Shown one piece after another: positions 1 through 5,083 of a DNA stretch of 5,083 bases (positions within the stretch are counted from its first letter, which is position 1; each line of letters opens with the position of its first letter). The stretch is taken from the NCBI GenBank assembly GCA_038240875.1, contig JBBRGG010000232.1:1-5083 (forward strand), in the 5' to 3' direction. Source of the stretch: JBBRGG01 sp038240875 (lineage in GTDB: Bacteria > Planctomycetota > Phycisphaerae > Phycisphaerales > UBA1924). The notes beneath the pieces were generated by a model, which was not told the origin of the DNA, did not search any database, and saw only the letters and a list, made by a program, of their open reading frames with translations. A program made the position numbers and the translations under genes.

Positions 1-1
1 C

Positions 2-130
2 AACCGATACGGTGAGAACGGTGAGTTTCAGTATGGCTCATCGCGAGGCTCCTTTGCTGCCAAGCACGGCGCAGCGGTGAGTGAGCTTAGCTTGACGGTG
101 AGCGCGCAAGTCAAGCAACACTGCTCGTGA
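2..130 (+). CDS. C-terminal fragment of an unidentified protein (5' end outside window)
   Basis: The second forward frame is open from the left edge to a TGA at 128-130 and gives 42 residues with believable composition, including YGENGEFQYGSSRG near the edge and ending AQVKQHCS. About two thirds of its third codon positions are G or C, and the other two forward frames are closed or short here, which supports a real gene tail. No start codon is expected because the gene enters from the left. I do not recognise the family and no domain can be assigned from so short a piece. Its stop codon lies inside the first unit of the 17-bp tandem repeat at 123-190. It converges on the minus-strand methyltransferase. 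The main doubt is length: an open stretch of this size can arise by chance. Confidence 0.45.
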   Translation, partial: NRYGENGEFQYGSSRGSFAAKHGAAVSELSLTVSAQVKQHCS

Positions 131-190
131 TACACCGCGGCTCGTGATACACCGCGGCTCGTGATACAGCGCTGCTCGTGATACAGCGAT
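123..190. repeat. Tandem repeat, four 17-bp units
   Basis: Four head-to-tail units occupy 123-139, 140-156, 157-173 and 174-190. Units 1 and 2 are identical (gctcgtgatacaccgcg); units 3 and 4 read gctcgtgatacagcgct and gctcgtgatacagcgat, so the array forms two subtypes. Each unit holds a TGA, at 128, 145, 162 and 179. Because 17 is not a multiple of three, these TGAs fall in all three forward frames. The first one is the stop of the gene entering from the left. There are no spacers, so this is not a CRISPR array. Confidence 0.95.
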
Positions 191-334
191 ACATGTAAAT
201 GGCAAGACAAAAAAATTACCCGGCCAATTCCTTCCGCGTTGATATCAAAGCGTGACGCAGGAGCCCACGCATATCGCAGCGCTCGCGCCACACTCACCTC
301 AGCTCTCGCGCCAAACTATTCGCAGTTCTGCAAT
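191..334. other. Gap between convergent genes, with a weak candidate terminator
   Basis: This stretch separates the left-edge gene from the end of the minus-strand methyltransferase. It holds a run of seven A at 209-215, which is a T run for minus-strand transcripts, preceded on that strand by a poor hairpin (AATTG paired with TAATT around CCGG at about 213-228). That could terminate the methyltransferase message, but the stem has a mismatch and is short. A perfect 10-bp palindrome, ttgatatcaa, lies at 239-248. I see no gene or RNA here. Confidence 0.3.
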
Positions 335-1222
335 TCACTTGGCGCGCGCAACCATCCACATGTTGTCGCTAGTTGGAAAGTGGTCGCGTATGCCAAAGCG
401 AGCCACTCCAAAGCCCGCCGCTGCGATCGTTGCACGAAGCGTGCGAGGCGTGAAATATGTCACGTGATCAGGGAAGCGATAGCCGCACCATTTTGCCCCG
501 GTCACTCGACGATTCCAAGAGTTCAGGTTTGGCACTTTGATAATGATGCTGCCGTTTGGTTTGAGGCAGCGGCGGAGGAGACGTAACGATTCCAAAGGCC
601 TGGGCTCGTGCTCAAGGTACGCCATCATAATCGCGGCATCCACCGAGCCCGGCGCAAGCTTCTGAAGTTCGTCGATTGCAGAGCCAAGCATCACGCGGCC
701 ACCTCGTGCTCTGTATGCGATATCGGCAACTCGAACCCCGTCGGGATCAAGATCGATGCCGATGGGTGTGATTGTGCTGGGCAACCTGGCCATGTGATGC
801 CCGTTGCCGCAGCCGATGTCAAGGACCACGCCGCCGCCCGGAAGTTCATGATTGATCAATGCGAGAAGCTTGTGAGGACGTAACGCGACCTGGATCGGGC
901 GCAATCTATCCTTCAACGCAGTAACAACGGGCCTTCTTTCGCGGCGTTTGGCGCGTTCGCTTTCATACGAAGCGGTCCAACGTTGTTCGCCACTTAGCTC
1001 CGCGATCGATGCGGGGTTATCCAAGTACACAAGCTGGCACGTGTTGCAGCGTAGCAGCGTCCAGCGATCATGCTTCATTGTCGGGGTGGCTTGCGACGCA
1101 GGAGCATCGCATAGTGGACACGGGGTTGTCGCAATTGTGCAAGTGGCTTGGTCGGTCGCAGGCTCTGCTCTTTGATTAGCGTTTTGATTAGCCGTTTGGT
1201 ATGGCATCGATTGTTGCGTCAT
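335..1222 (-). CDS. Zinc-ribbon class I SAM-dependent methyltransferase
   Basis: A 295-residue protein predicted to transfer a methyl group from S-adenosylmethionine to an unknown acceptor, probably in the cytoplasm. A Gln/Asn/Ala-rich leader (about 1-30) precedes a zinc ribbon, CPLC at 35-38 and CNTC at 59-62. The Rossmann methyltransferase domain follows: motif I VLDIGCGNG at 133-141, the acidic end of strand 2 GIDLD at 155-159, the AYLEH segment at 201-205, LKPNG at 220-224, and a C-terminal HVTYFTPRTL at 253-262 typical of Methyltransf_23-like enzymes. This arrangement is common among methyltransferases acting on sugars or surface glycans, but the substrate cannot be read here. I chose the ATG at 1222 because AAAGGAG lies 4 nt upstream. 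A GTG at 1273 and an ATG at 1243 are in frame and would add 17 or 10 residues. The gene stands alone, divergent from the dehydrogenase. Confidence 0.9.
   Translation of the reverse strand: MTQQSMPYQTANQNANQRAEPATDQATCTIATTPCPLCDAPASQATPTMKHDRWTLLRCNTCQLVYLDNPASIAELSGEQRWTASYESERAKRRERRPVVTALKDRLRPIQVALRPHKLLALINHELPGGGVVLDIGCGNGHHMARLPSTITPIGIDLDPDGVRVADIAYRARGGRVMLGSAIDELQKLAPGSVDAAIMMAYLEHEPRPLESLRLLRRCLKPNGSIIIKVPNLNSWNRRVTGAKWCGYRFPDHVTYFTPRTLRATIAAAGFGVARFGIRDHFPTSDNMWMVARAK
1172..1195 (-). repeat. Imperfect 12-bp tandem duplication in the methyltransferase N-terminus
   Basis: Two 12-bp units, ttgattagcgtt (1172-1183) and ttgattagccgt (1184-1195) on the plus strand, encode consecutive TANQ and NANQ tetrapeptides on the minus strand at about residues 10-17. 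The unit length keeps frame. It lies in the low-complexity leader ahead of the zinc ribbon, where length change is probably tolerated. Confidence 0.75.
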
Positions 1223-1226
1223 GCAA

Positions 1227-1233
1227 CTCCTTT
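1227..1233 (-). promoter_or_regulatory. Ribosome binding site of the methyltransferase
   Basis: On the minus strand AAAGGAG ends 4 nt before the ATG at 1222, and the longer stretch AAGGAGTTG matches the Shine-Dalgarno consensus well. This is the strongest such site near any in-frame start and is the reason for preferring 1222 over the GTG at 1273. Confidence 0.65.
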
Positions 1234-1275
1234 CGCCTTGCATTCGCGTGTCCTGAAAGAATTGCGCTCCCACTT

Positions 1276-1306
1276 AAACTCCACCATCAAACTCCACCAT
1301 CAAACT
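1276..1306. repeat. 13-bp tandem repeat upstream of the methyltransferase
   Basis: Two perfect units of aaactccaccatc at 1276-1288 and 1289-1301 are followed by a partial aaact (1302-1306). On the minus strand the unit reads GATGGTGGAGTTT, so GGTGGAG is repeated upstream of the methyltransferase. The copy nearest the gene places GGTGGAG 5 nt before the alternative in-frame GTG at 1273. Confidence 0.9.
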
Positions 1307-1599
1307 GTAGTAACCCGTATCAAGCCAGTTCTCAAGCCTCGACTCACTTTCGCTACCCTTTGTTCCCACATTGCAACGAATGTGGCCACACTTGCATGCT
1401 CAAAAGTACGACCTTATTCTCGAACCCGGGCCGCTGGTAATTGCTGAGGCACCTCAACCTGATCGGCGAGTACAACTCCCAAATATGCTGTTTCTTCCGC
1501 AAATAATCCAAGCTCTACTGCGAAGTTTAGATGCCGACAACGTACGCTGGTTGACTCGGGAGCACCAAACCTTCCGGTATTGGTAACGTCGAAATCAAA
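1303..1599 (-). pseudogene. Possible decayed gene fragment, minus strand
   Basis: One minus-strand frame is open for 61 codons (1599-1417), is broken by a single TAA (1416-1414), then stays open for 37 more codons to a TGA (1302-1300). The first segment has no ATG. First codon positions are rich in G (about 40 percent in both segments), as in real genes, and the same frame continues across the stop. Readable pieces include AVELGLFAEETAYLG and ATFVAMWEQRV. I do not recognise a family. Third positions are less GC-rich than in the neighbouring genes, which fits decay or foreign origin. It may equally be noncoding DNA with chance composition. Confidence 0.2.
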
Positions 1600-1763
1600 T
1601 TACTGCAACGTTCCAACGCGATTCGCATCTAACCATTTGTTCATCACCCTTGGTTCATTTAAAAGTTTACTTGAGCTCGATCCGTAACGTGAGCAACATC
1701 CCTGTCGACCACTATTCGCCCACTAGTCGCGCCCGCCACAAACAGCGAAGGCTTCCTCAACCC

Positions 1764-1799
1764 AACCACCACGCCAACCACCACGCCAACCACCACGCC
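1764..1799. repeat. 12-bp tandem repeat just upstream of the dehydrogenase start
   Basis: Three perfect units of aaccaccacgcc occupy 1764-1775, 1776-1787 and 1788-1799. The array ends 19 nt before the dehydrogenase ATG, so it probably lies in the 5' untranslated part of the message, where it would make a C-rich, G-poor and thus weakly structured leader. Confidence 0.95.
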
Positions 1800-1818
1800 A
1801 GAAAAGATCACCCACAAC

Positions 1819-3435
1819 ATGCCGAACCAAACCAATCTAGCCAATCCATCTTCGCCGCCTGCGGTCTTTCTTTCGCCGCTTCATCTCAAGCCCGGCACCG
1901 AATGGCCAAGCGTTATCGCTCGACTTATCAAGGCCGCACCCGAAGCCTTCTCCGCCGATCAAGGCTTGCTCAACTGCGTTGCTGGCGTGTGGGGTGGTTC
2001 ATACGTTTCGCGCGGTTCATCGCACACGCTCCGCAGCCCAATTGACGGCTCGATCTTGGGTTCGCTCCCCATGCTCGATGCGACACAAGCTGGCCGAGCC
2101 GTCGAAGCCGCCGCCGACGAAGCCGCAGCTTGGCGTGCAACGCCACTTCCAAAGCGCATCGAAGCTATCCAGGCAACCCTCGCCGACATGCGCTCGCACC
2201 GCGAAGGGCTCATCCTCTCAATCTCTTGGGAAATCGGTAAGCCCTACGCACTTGCCGCCGCCGACGTTGACCGCTGCATCGAAGGCGTCGCGTGGTACTG
2301 CGAACACATCGGCCCGATGCTCGATAGCCGCACGCCCATCGGCCTGGTTTCCAACATCGCCTCGTGGAACTATCCTCTCTCCGTCCTAGTCCACGCCGCC
2401 TTCGTCCAAGCACTCGCGGGCAACAGCGTTATCGCAAAGACTCCAACCGATGGCGGCGGTTATTCCATCGGCGTCTGCGTCGCCCTCGCACGTCGCCATG
2501 GCGTTCCCATCTCGCTGGTCAGCGGCCCAGGCGGCCCACTCTCCCAAGCCCTCGTCCGCCACGCACGCATCGATTGCCTCAGCTTCGTCGGTGGCCGCGC
2601 CACAGGCCGCGATATTGAGCTCAACCTCATTGACACATCCAAACGCTTCATGCTCGAAATGGAAGGCGTCAACGCCTGGGGCGTGTGGGACTTTTCCCAG
2701 TGGAACCTCCTCGCCCCCATTCTCAAAAAAGGCTTCGAATACGGTAAGCAACGCTGCACCGCCTACCCGCGATACGTCGTACAACGCGCCCTTTTGCCCC
2801 AGTTCCTCGAAGTGTATTTCAGCGTCGTCAAGTCCATCTGCTTTGGCCACCCGCTTGCCGTCGCCAACGACGCCGATCCGCTTCCAACACTCGAATTCGG
2901 CCCTCTCATCAATGCGAAAAAAGTTCGAGAACTCGAAGCATTGTGGGACGACGCCGTCGCACGCGGCGCGATGCCGATCTATTGCGCCAACATGGCTTCA
3001 GGCGCATTTATCCAAGGCCAGGACACCTCCGCATACTTCGCGCCCCGCACCCTCCTTGACCTCCCACGCACATCAAAGCTCTACCACGGCGAACCCTTTG
3101 GCCCTCTTGATTCCATCATCGTCGTCGACACCCTCGAACACCTCGTCGCCGAGATGAACGTCAGCAACGGTAATCTGGTTTCATCGATCGCTACCGATGA
3201 CCCTGCACTGGCTGCCCAACTCAAAGGCGAATTGCGAGCCTTTAAAGTCGGGCATAACGCTGTACGATCCCGCGGCGATCGCCAAGAGCCCTTCGGCGGT
3301 CTTGGCCAATCGTGGAAGGGTTGCTTCGTCGGTGGGACACACCTGGTTCACGCCGTGACTGAAGGCCCAGACGATGATGATCGCTTGCCTGGAAACTTCC
3401 GTGAGTACTTTATCGCGCCCGAAGACCTTGCCTGA
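1819..3435 (+). CDS. Aldehyde dehydrogenase superfamily protein
   Basis: A 538-residue, probably cytoplasmic NAD(P)-dependent enzyme expected to oxidise an aldehyde to an acid; the substrate is unknown. The first 60 or so residues are an extra leader before the core. Visible landmarks: ASWNYP at 181-186 with the oxyanion-hole Asn184, the nucleotide-binding AGNSVIAK at 200-207 with Lys207, SFVGG at 255-259, the general base Glu280 in LEMEG, the nucleophile Cys313 in GKQRCTA, EPFGP at 425-429 with the cofactor-contacting Glu425, and PFGG at 491-494. Two positions depart from the usual family forms: Glu282 where the ELGGK motif has Gly, and Lys310 where GQxC has Gly. The catalytic pair is intact, so activity is plausible. 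ATG at 1819 is the first in-frame ATG, but there is no clear Shine-Dalgarno site, only a GAAAAGA patch. The gene is monocistronic; its last codon and stop form the first unit of a 15-bp tandem repeat. Confidence 0.93.
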   Translation: MPNQTNLANPSSPPAVFLSPLHLKPGTEWPSVIARLIKAAPEAFSADQGLLNCVAGVWGGSYVSRGSSHTLRSPIDGSILGSLPMLDATQAGRAVEAAADEAAAWRATPLPKRIEAIQATLADMRSHREGLILSISWEIGKPYALAAADVDRCIEGVAWYCEHIGPMLDSRTPIGLVSNIASWNYPLSVLVHAAFVQALAGNSVIAKTPTDGGGYSIGVCVALARRHGVPISLVSGPGGPLSQALVRHARIDCLSFVGGRATGRDIELNLIDTSKRFMLEMEGVNAWGVWDFSQWNLLAPILKKGFEYGKQRCTAYPRYVVQRALLPQFLEVYFSVVKSICFGHPLAVANDADPLPTLEFGPLINAKKVRELEALWDDAVARGAMPIYCANMASGAFIQGQDTSAYFAPRTLLDLPRTSKLYHGEPFGPLDSIIVVDTLEHLVAEMNVSNGNLVSSIATDDPALAAQLKGELRAFKVGHNAVRSRGDRQEPFGGLGQSWKGCFVGGTHLVHAVTEGPDDDDRLPGNFREYFIAPEDLA

Positions 3436-3489
3436 TCTCGCCCCACTTGATCTCGCCCCACTTGATCTCGCCCCACTTGATCTTGCCCC
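3430..3489. repeat. 15-bp tandem repeat duplicating the dehydrogenase stop codon
   Basis: Four units occupy 3430-3444, 3445-3459, 3460-3474 and 3475-3489. Units 2 and 3 are identical (acttgatctcgcccc), unit 1 differs at two bases and unit 4 at one. Unit 1 consists of the final Ala codon and stop of the dehydrogenase plus nine bases. Since 15 is a multiple of three, TGA recurs in the gene's own frame at 3433, 3448, 3463 and 3478. Confidence 0.95.
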
Positions 3490-3531
3490 ACGAGCGGGCC
3501 ACAAGAGCTAGTCCCTTGAGCGAGCCTTGGC

Positions 3532-3547
3532 GAGTAGCCAGCTACTC
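3532..3547. terminator. Small hairpin between convergent genes
   Basis: GAGTAGC (3532-3538) and GCTACTC (3541-3547) are perfect inverted repeats, forming a 6-bp stem with a 4-base loop. It lies between the ends of two convergent genes and could act on both transcripts, but there is no T run on either side, so it is not a standard rho-independent terminator. Confidence 0.25.
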
Positions 3548-3551
3548 CCGT

Positions 3552-4835
3552 TCAGCACCCGGCTTGATACGCAGTAAAGAACGCCGCAATGTCGTCGCCA
3601 GTTACGCCACCATCTTGGTTGACATCGCTGGAAGCCGCGCCACACTCGTACGCAGTGAAGAACGCCGCGATGTCATCGCCCGTGATGCCGCCATCGTTAT
3701 TGAAATCGCCGATGCAGTCTACCCCAGCGCGTATCGCTCGCTCAGCTGCGGCCCGTATCAGGTTCGTCAGCCCCAGCACATTCTGTGCATTGGAGAGGTC
3801 CGTCGCGACAGCACCACTCATGCCGTCGTCGAGATCAACCCATGCACTAAACCCCCGCGCCCCCATCGCGAGCGCACCGGTGACGGCTCCTTGCGCGTTG
3901 CGTCGGTCGAGCCAGATGCCTATGCCGTAATCTGAGCTTCCTGAGAGCGGGCTACTCACAATCGGAGTCCCGACGCCGGATTGCCGCGTGAGTATCGCAT
4001 CGACCGCAGCTTCGCTCAACACTCGCACATCCCCTGTTGGCGTCGCGTGCAACCCACGCCGACGGATCATTTCCATGAGTCGAACAAAGTCGAGCGCGGT
4101 GCTATTGCACCCGCCCGCGATCCGCGGATTTGTTGGGCTCGACAACACAAACGTTGTCTGCGTGAGCCCTAATGGACCGGTGATCCGCTGTTGGAAAAGC
4201 GTGTTCCAAGGCGTCTGCGCTGCCAGTTCTGCCGCTGCACCAGCAACATGCATCGATGTCCCACCATAGCTAAACGCCGTGCCAGGCGAGAAATTAAGTG
4301 CAAAGAGGCTAGTCGCAATCGTCTGCGCAGCTTGCTGCAACGTAAGGGTCGTGCTGCCCAGCAAGCTGCTAGCCCGGATGCCCGAAGTATGACAAAATGC
4401 CTGCCGGATGGTAATGGCGGCCTTCTCGCCTGTGAATTGCGGGAAGTATGTCGAGAGCCTTGTATCAAGAGAGAAAGGAAGCGAAGTCTGCCCAGGAAGC
4501 GGATACGCCAGCGACGCGATTACCGCACCCGACATCGTCTTGGTCGCCGAGTCGGCGTTGCTTACGCGGTCTAGTGACCAGTTCCCGAGTGATCGGCGAT
4601 ACACAATCTCCCCATCCTTCACAATGAGCAGTTCAAAGCCAGAAACCGGCGATGTGATGTTCTGACCAGTAAGCGCACCGGTCGCGATCGCATCAACTTC
4701 AGAAAAGTCATATGCCACTCCTGCATGCAGGCTTTGCGAAACTGTGCCTAGACCTATGCACGCCACAAGAATCCTTGCAGCTTGTGATCCAGCCGCAAGT
4801 GATCGAATTGACGCGAAACACCGAGCGTACGTCAT
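3552..4835 (-). CDS. Secreted beta-lactamase-family serine hydrolase with C-terminal GC-type dockerin
   Basis: A 427-residue exported protein. Residues 1-38 form a signal peptide: Arg-containing start, hydrophobic ILVACIGLG at 22-30, likely cleavage after LHA at 36-38. The hydrolase domain (about 42-370) has the nucleophile motif S96-A-T-K99, the family's HTSG at 149-152, and FSYGG at 188-192, where Tyr190 fits the YxN-type motif with Gly in place of Asn. The third motif appears as GARGFSAWVD at 325-334, lacking the usual His or Lys. Such proteins include esterases, peptidases and penicillin-binding-like enzymes; the substrate is unknown. The C-terminus has two calcium-binding dockerin loops, DFNNDGGITGDD (377-388) and DVNQDGGVTGDD (404-415), ending YQAGC. 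Known GC-type dockerins occur in planctomycetes and are thought to attach secreted proteins to the cell surface. ATG at 4835 has GGAG 8 nt upstream. Convergent with the dehydrogenase. Confidence 0.92.
   Translation of the reverse strand: MTYARCFASIRSLAAGSQAARILVACIGLGTVSQSLHAGVAYDFSEVDAIATGALTGQNITSPVSGFELLIVKDGEIVYRRSLGNWSLDRVSNADSATKTMSGAVIASLAYPLPGQTSLPFSLDTRLSTYFPQFTGEKAAITIRQAFCHTSGIRASSLLGSTTLTLQQAAQTIATSLFALNFSPGTAFSYGGTSMHVAGAAAELAAQTPWNTLFQQRITGPLGLTQTTFVLSSPTNPRIAGGCNSTALDFVRLMEMIRRRGLHATPTGDVRVLSEAAVDAILTRQSGVGTPIVSSPLSGSSDYGIGIWLDRRNAQGAVTGALAMGARGFSAWVDLDDGMSGAVATDLSNAQNVLGLTNLIRAAAERAIRAGVDCIGDFNNDGGITGDDIAAFFTAYECGAASSDVNQDGGVTGDDIAAFFTAYQAGC
3568..3707 (-). repeat. Dockerin-encoding direct repeat, 81-bp period
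   Basis: Two 59-bp segments, 3568-3626 and 3649-3707, are offset by 81 bp and match at 48 of 59 positions. They encode the two dockerin calcium-loop-plus-helix units, each ending AAFFTAY, 27 residues apart. Most differences are silent or conservative, which suggests duplication followed by selection on the protein. Confidence 0.85.
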
Positions 4836-4843
4836 ATCAGGTG

Positions 4844-4847
4844 CTCC
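4844..4847 (-). promoter_or_regulatory. Ribosome binding site of the serine hydrolase
   Basis: GGAG on the minus strand lies 8 nt before the ATG at 4835. It is the only good site near the start and agrees with the signal peptide beginning there. Confidence 0.6.
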
Positions 4848-4858
4848 ATTTCTACTCG

Positions 4859-4912
4859 GATCAACGCAAAAGATCAGTTTCTATTTCAATACACAGTTGA
4901 GACCAACGCAAA
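4859..4912 (-). promoter_or_regulatory. Paired direct repeats in the serine hydrolase upstream region
   Basis: GATCAACGCAAA (4859-4870) and GACCAACGCAAA (4901-4912) differ at one of 12 bases and start 42 bp apart, close to four helical turns. They lie between the terminator of the upstream gene and the hydrolase start, where its promoter must be. A weak promoter can be drawn on the minus strand: TTGCGT (4911-4906), a 17-base spacer, then TGAAAT (4888-4883). A regulator site is possible but unproven. Confidence 0.3.
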
Positions 4913-4913
4913 T

Positions 4914-4943
4914 AAAAAGAGCCCGGCTCGTGCCAGGCCCTTC
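4914..4943 (-). terminator. Rho-independent terminator of the right-edge gene
   Basis: On the minus strand GGGCCTGGC (4940-4932), loop ACGA, GCCGGGCTC (4927-4919) form a 9-bp stem with two G-U pairs, extended by two A-T pairs, and run into TTTTT (4918-4914) and then ATTT. The T run is only on the minus side, so the terminator serves the gene ending at 5009, about 65 nt upstream, and insulates the serine hydrolase from it. Confidence 0.88.
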
Positions 4944-4960
4944 AAAAATTGATTGATATT

Positions 4961-4996
4961 AATACGCGAGCCAAAGTCGAGCCGCAATAGCGTATT
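4961..4996. repeat. Inverted repeat after the right-edge gene
   Basis: AATACGC (4961-4967) and GCGTATT (4990-4996) are perfect 7-base inverted arms around a 22-base loop, in the 3' untranslated stretch between the stop at 5009 and the terminator. It could form a loose stem in the message; with such a long loop it may be chance. Confidence 0.3.
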
Positions 4997-5008
4997 GTCA
5001 AGCCGTGC

Positions 5009-5083
5009 TTACTTGGCAGCTTTCACGCTGATGCATCCCGCAACCGCCGAGATATCCCCGGCGATATCAGGTGTGAACTCCAT
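5009..5083 (-). CDS. C-terminal fragment of an unidentified protein (5' end outside window)
   Basis: A minus-strand frame is open from the right edge to TAA at 5011-5009, giving 24 residues that end AVAGCISVKAAK. The first codon at the edge happens to be ATG, but there is no sequence upstream to judge whether it is the true start; the gene probably extends beyond the window. The strong terminator downstream in the matching orientation is the best evidence that it is real. The composition is small-residue rich with a Lys-containing tail; I do not recognise the family. The gene precedes the serine hydrolase on the same strand, but the terminator argues against co-transcription. Confidence 0.55.
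   Translation of the reverse strand: MEFTPDIAGDISAVAGCISVKAAK

Larger units (their letters stand above)
1223..1818. other. Long gap between divergent genes
   Basis: This region of 596 bp separates the minus-strand methyltransferase from the plus-strand dehydrogenase, so it must hold both promoters. I find no intact gene I can defend. It contains a 13-bp tandem repeat near the methyltransferase, a stretch with minus-strand coding-like composition (1303-1599), an AT-richer patch around 1590-1675 where the dehydrogenase promoter could lie, and a 12-bp tandem repeat just before the dehydrogenase. No convincing -35/-10 pair stands out. A 71-codon plus-strand ORF (1371-1586, TTG start) is present but has C-rich first codon positions and little other support. 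Confidence 0.6.

Noticed and set aside
123..190. CRISPR array
   Set aside because: Units abut with no spacers and there are no cas genes.
28..297. Minus-strand open frame of 89 codons across the 17-bp array
   Set aside because: It is open mainly because of the repeat, whose 17-bp period would not preserve a protein repeat, and it overlaps the better plus-strand gene tail; it is Cys-rich with no recognisable motif.
239..586. Plus-strand open frame opposite the methyltransferase end
   Set aside because: It is antisense to a well-supported gene with clear motifs and has no recognisable domain of its own.
1371..1586. Plus-strand ORF in the gap, containing LILEPGPLV, which recalls a decarboxylase-like LEPG motif
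   Set aside because: The start is TTG without a ribosome site, first codon positions are C-rich, and one short motif is not enough; the mirror minus frame has more coding-like composition.
1659..1844. Minus-strand ORF with repeated VVVG that could look like a membrane segment
   Set aside because: The hydrophobic repeat is just the translation of the 12-bp tandem array, and the frame runs into the dehydrogenase start.
2386..2850. Minus-strand ORF of 154 codons inside the dehydrogenase
   Set aside because: It is a shadow of a GC-rich gene whose plus frame carries all the family motifs.
1223..3551. Methyltransferase and dehydrogenase as one functional system
   Set aside because: They are divergent and almost 600 bp apart with no shared pathway evident from their motifs.
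5051..5068. Two GATATC sites forming a short inverted repeat
   Set aside because: Each is itself a 6-base palindrome, the pairing does not extend, and they lie inside a coding frame.

Overview
The window is ordinary bacterial chromosome. It most likely comes from a planctomycete, probably of the Phycisphaerae. The main reason is the secreted protein at 3552-4835, which ends in two dockerin-like calcium loops and a final Gly-Cys, an architecture known mainly from that group. The taxonomic call is an inference; there is no rRNA or other marker in the window.

Layout: (1) The C-terminal tail of an unidentified plus-strand gene runs off the left edge (2-130). (2) Facing it is a minus-strand zinc-ribbon SAM methyltransferase (335-1222). 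(3) A gap of about 600 bp (1223-1818) carries no convincing intact gene but shows coding-like composition on the minus strand, perhaps a decayed gene. (4) A complete plus-strand aldehyde dehydrogenase superfamily protein (1819-3435) has its general base and nucleophile intact but unusual residues around both. (5) Convergent with it is a secreted beta-lactamase-fold serine hydrolase with a C-terminal GC-type dockerin (3552-4835, minus). (6) A minus-strand gene running off the right edge leaves only its last 24 or so codons (5009-5083), followed by a strong rho-independent terminator (4914-4943).

The genes alternate in strand and look like independent transcription units, not one pathway or operon; nothing ties the methyltransferase, dehydrogenase and hydrolase together functionally. 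No mobile element, CRISPR array, tRNA or rRNA was seen.

The most distinctive feature is that short tandem repeats of different unit lengths (17, 13, 12 and 15 bp) lie at gene boundaries. Two of them begin at a stop codon and copy it: the 17-bp array places TGA in all three frames after the left-edge gene, and the 15-bp array places four TGA codons in frame at the end of the dehydrogenase. The other two lie just upstream of translation starts. A further 12-bp repeat lies inside the methyltransferase N-terminus. No established undescribed system is visible; the repeat arrays and the possible gene remnant are the items most worth checking.
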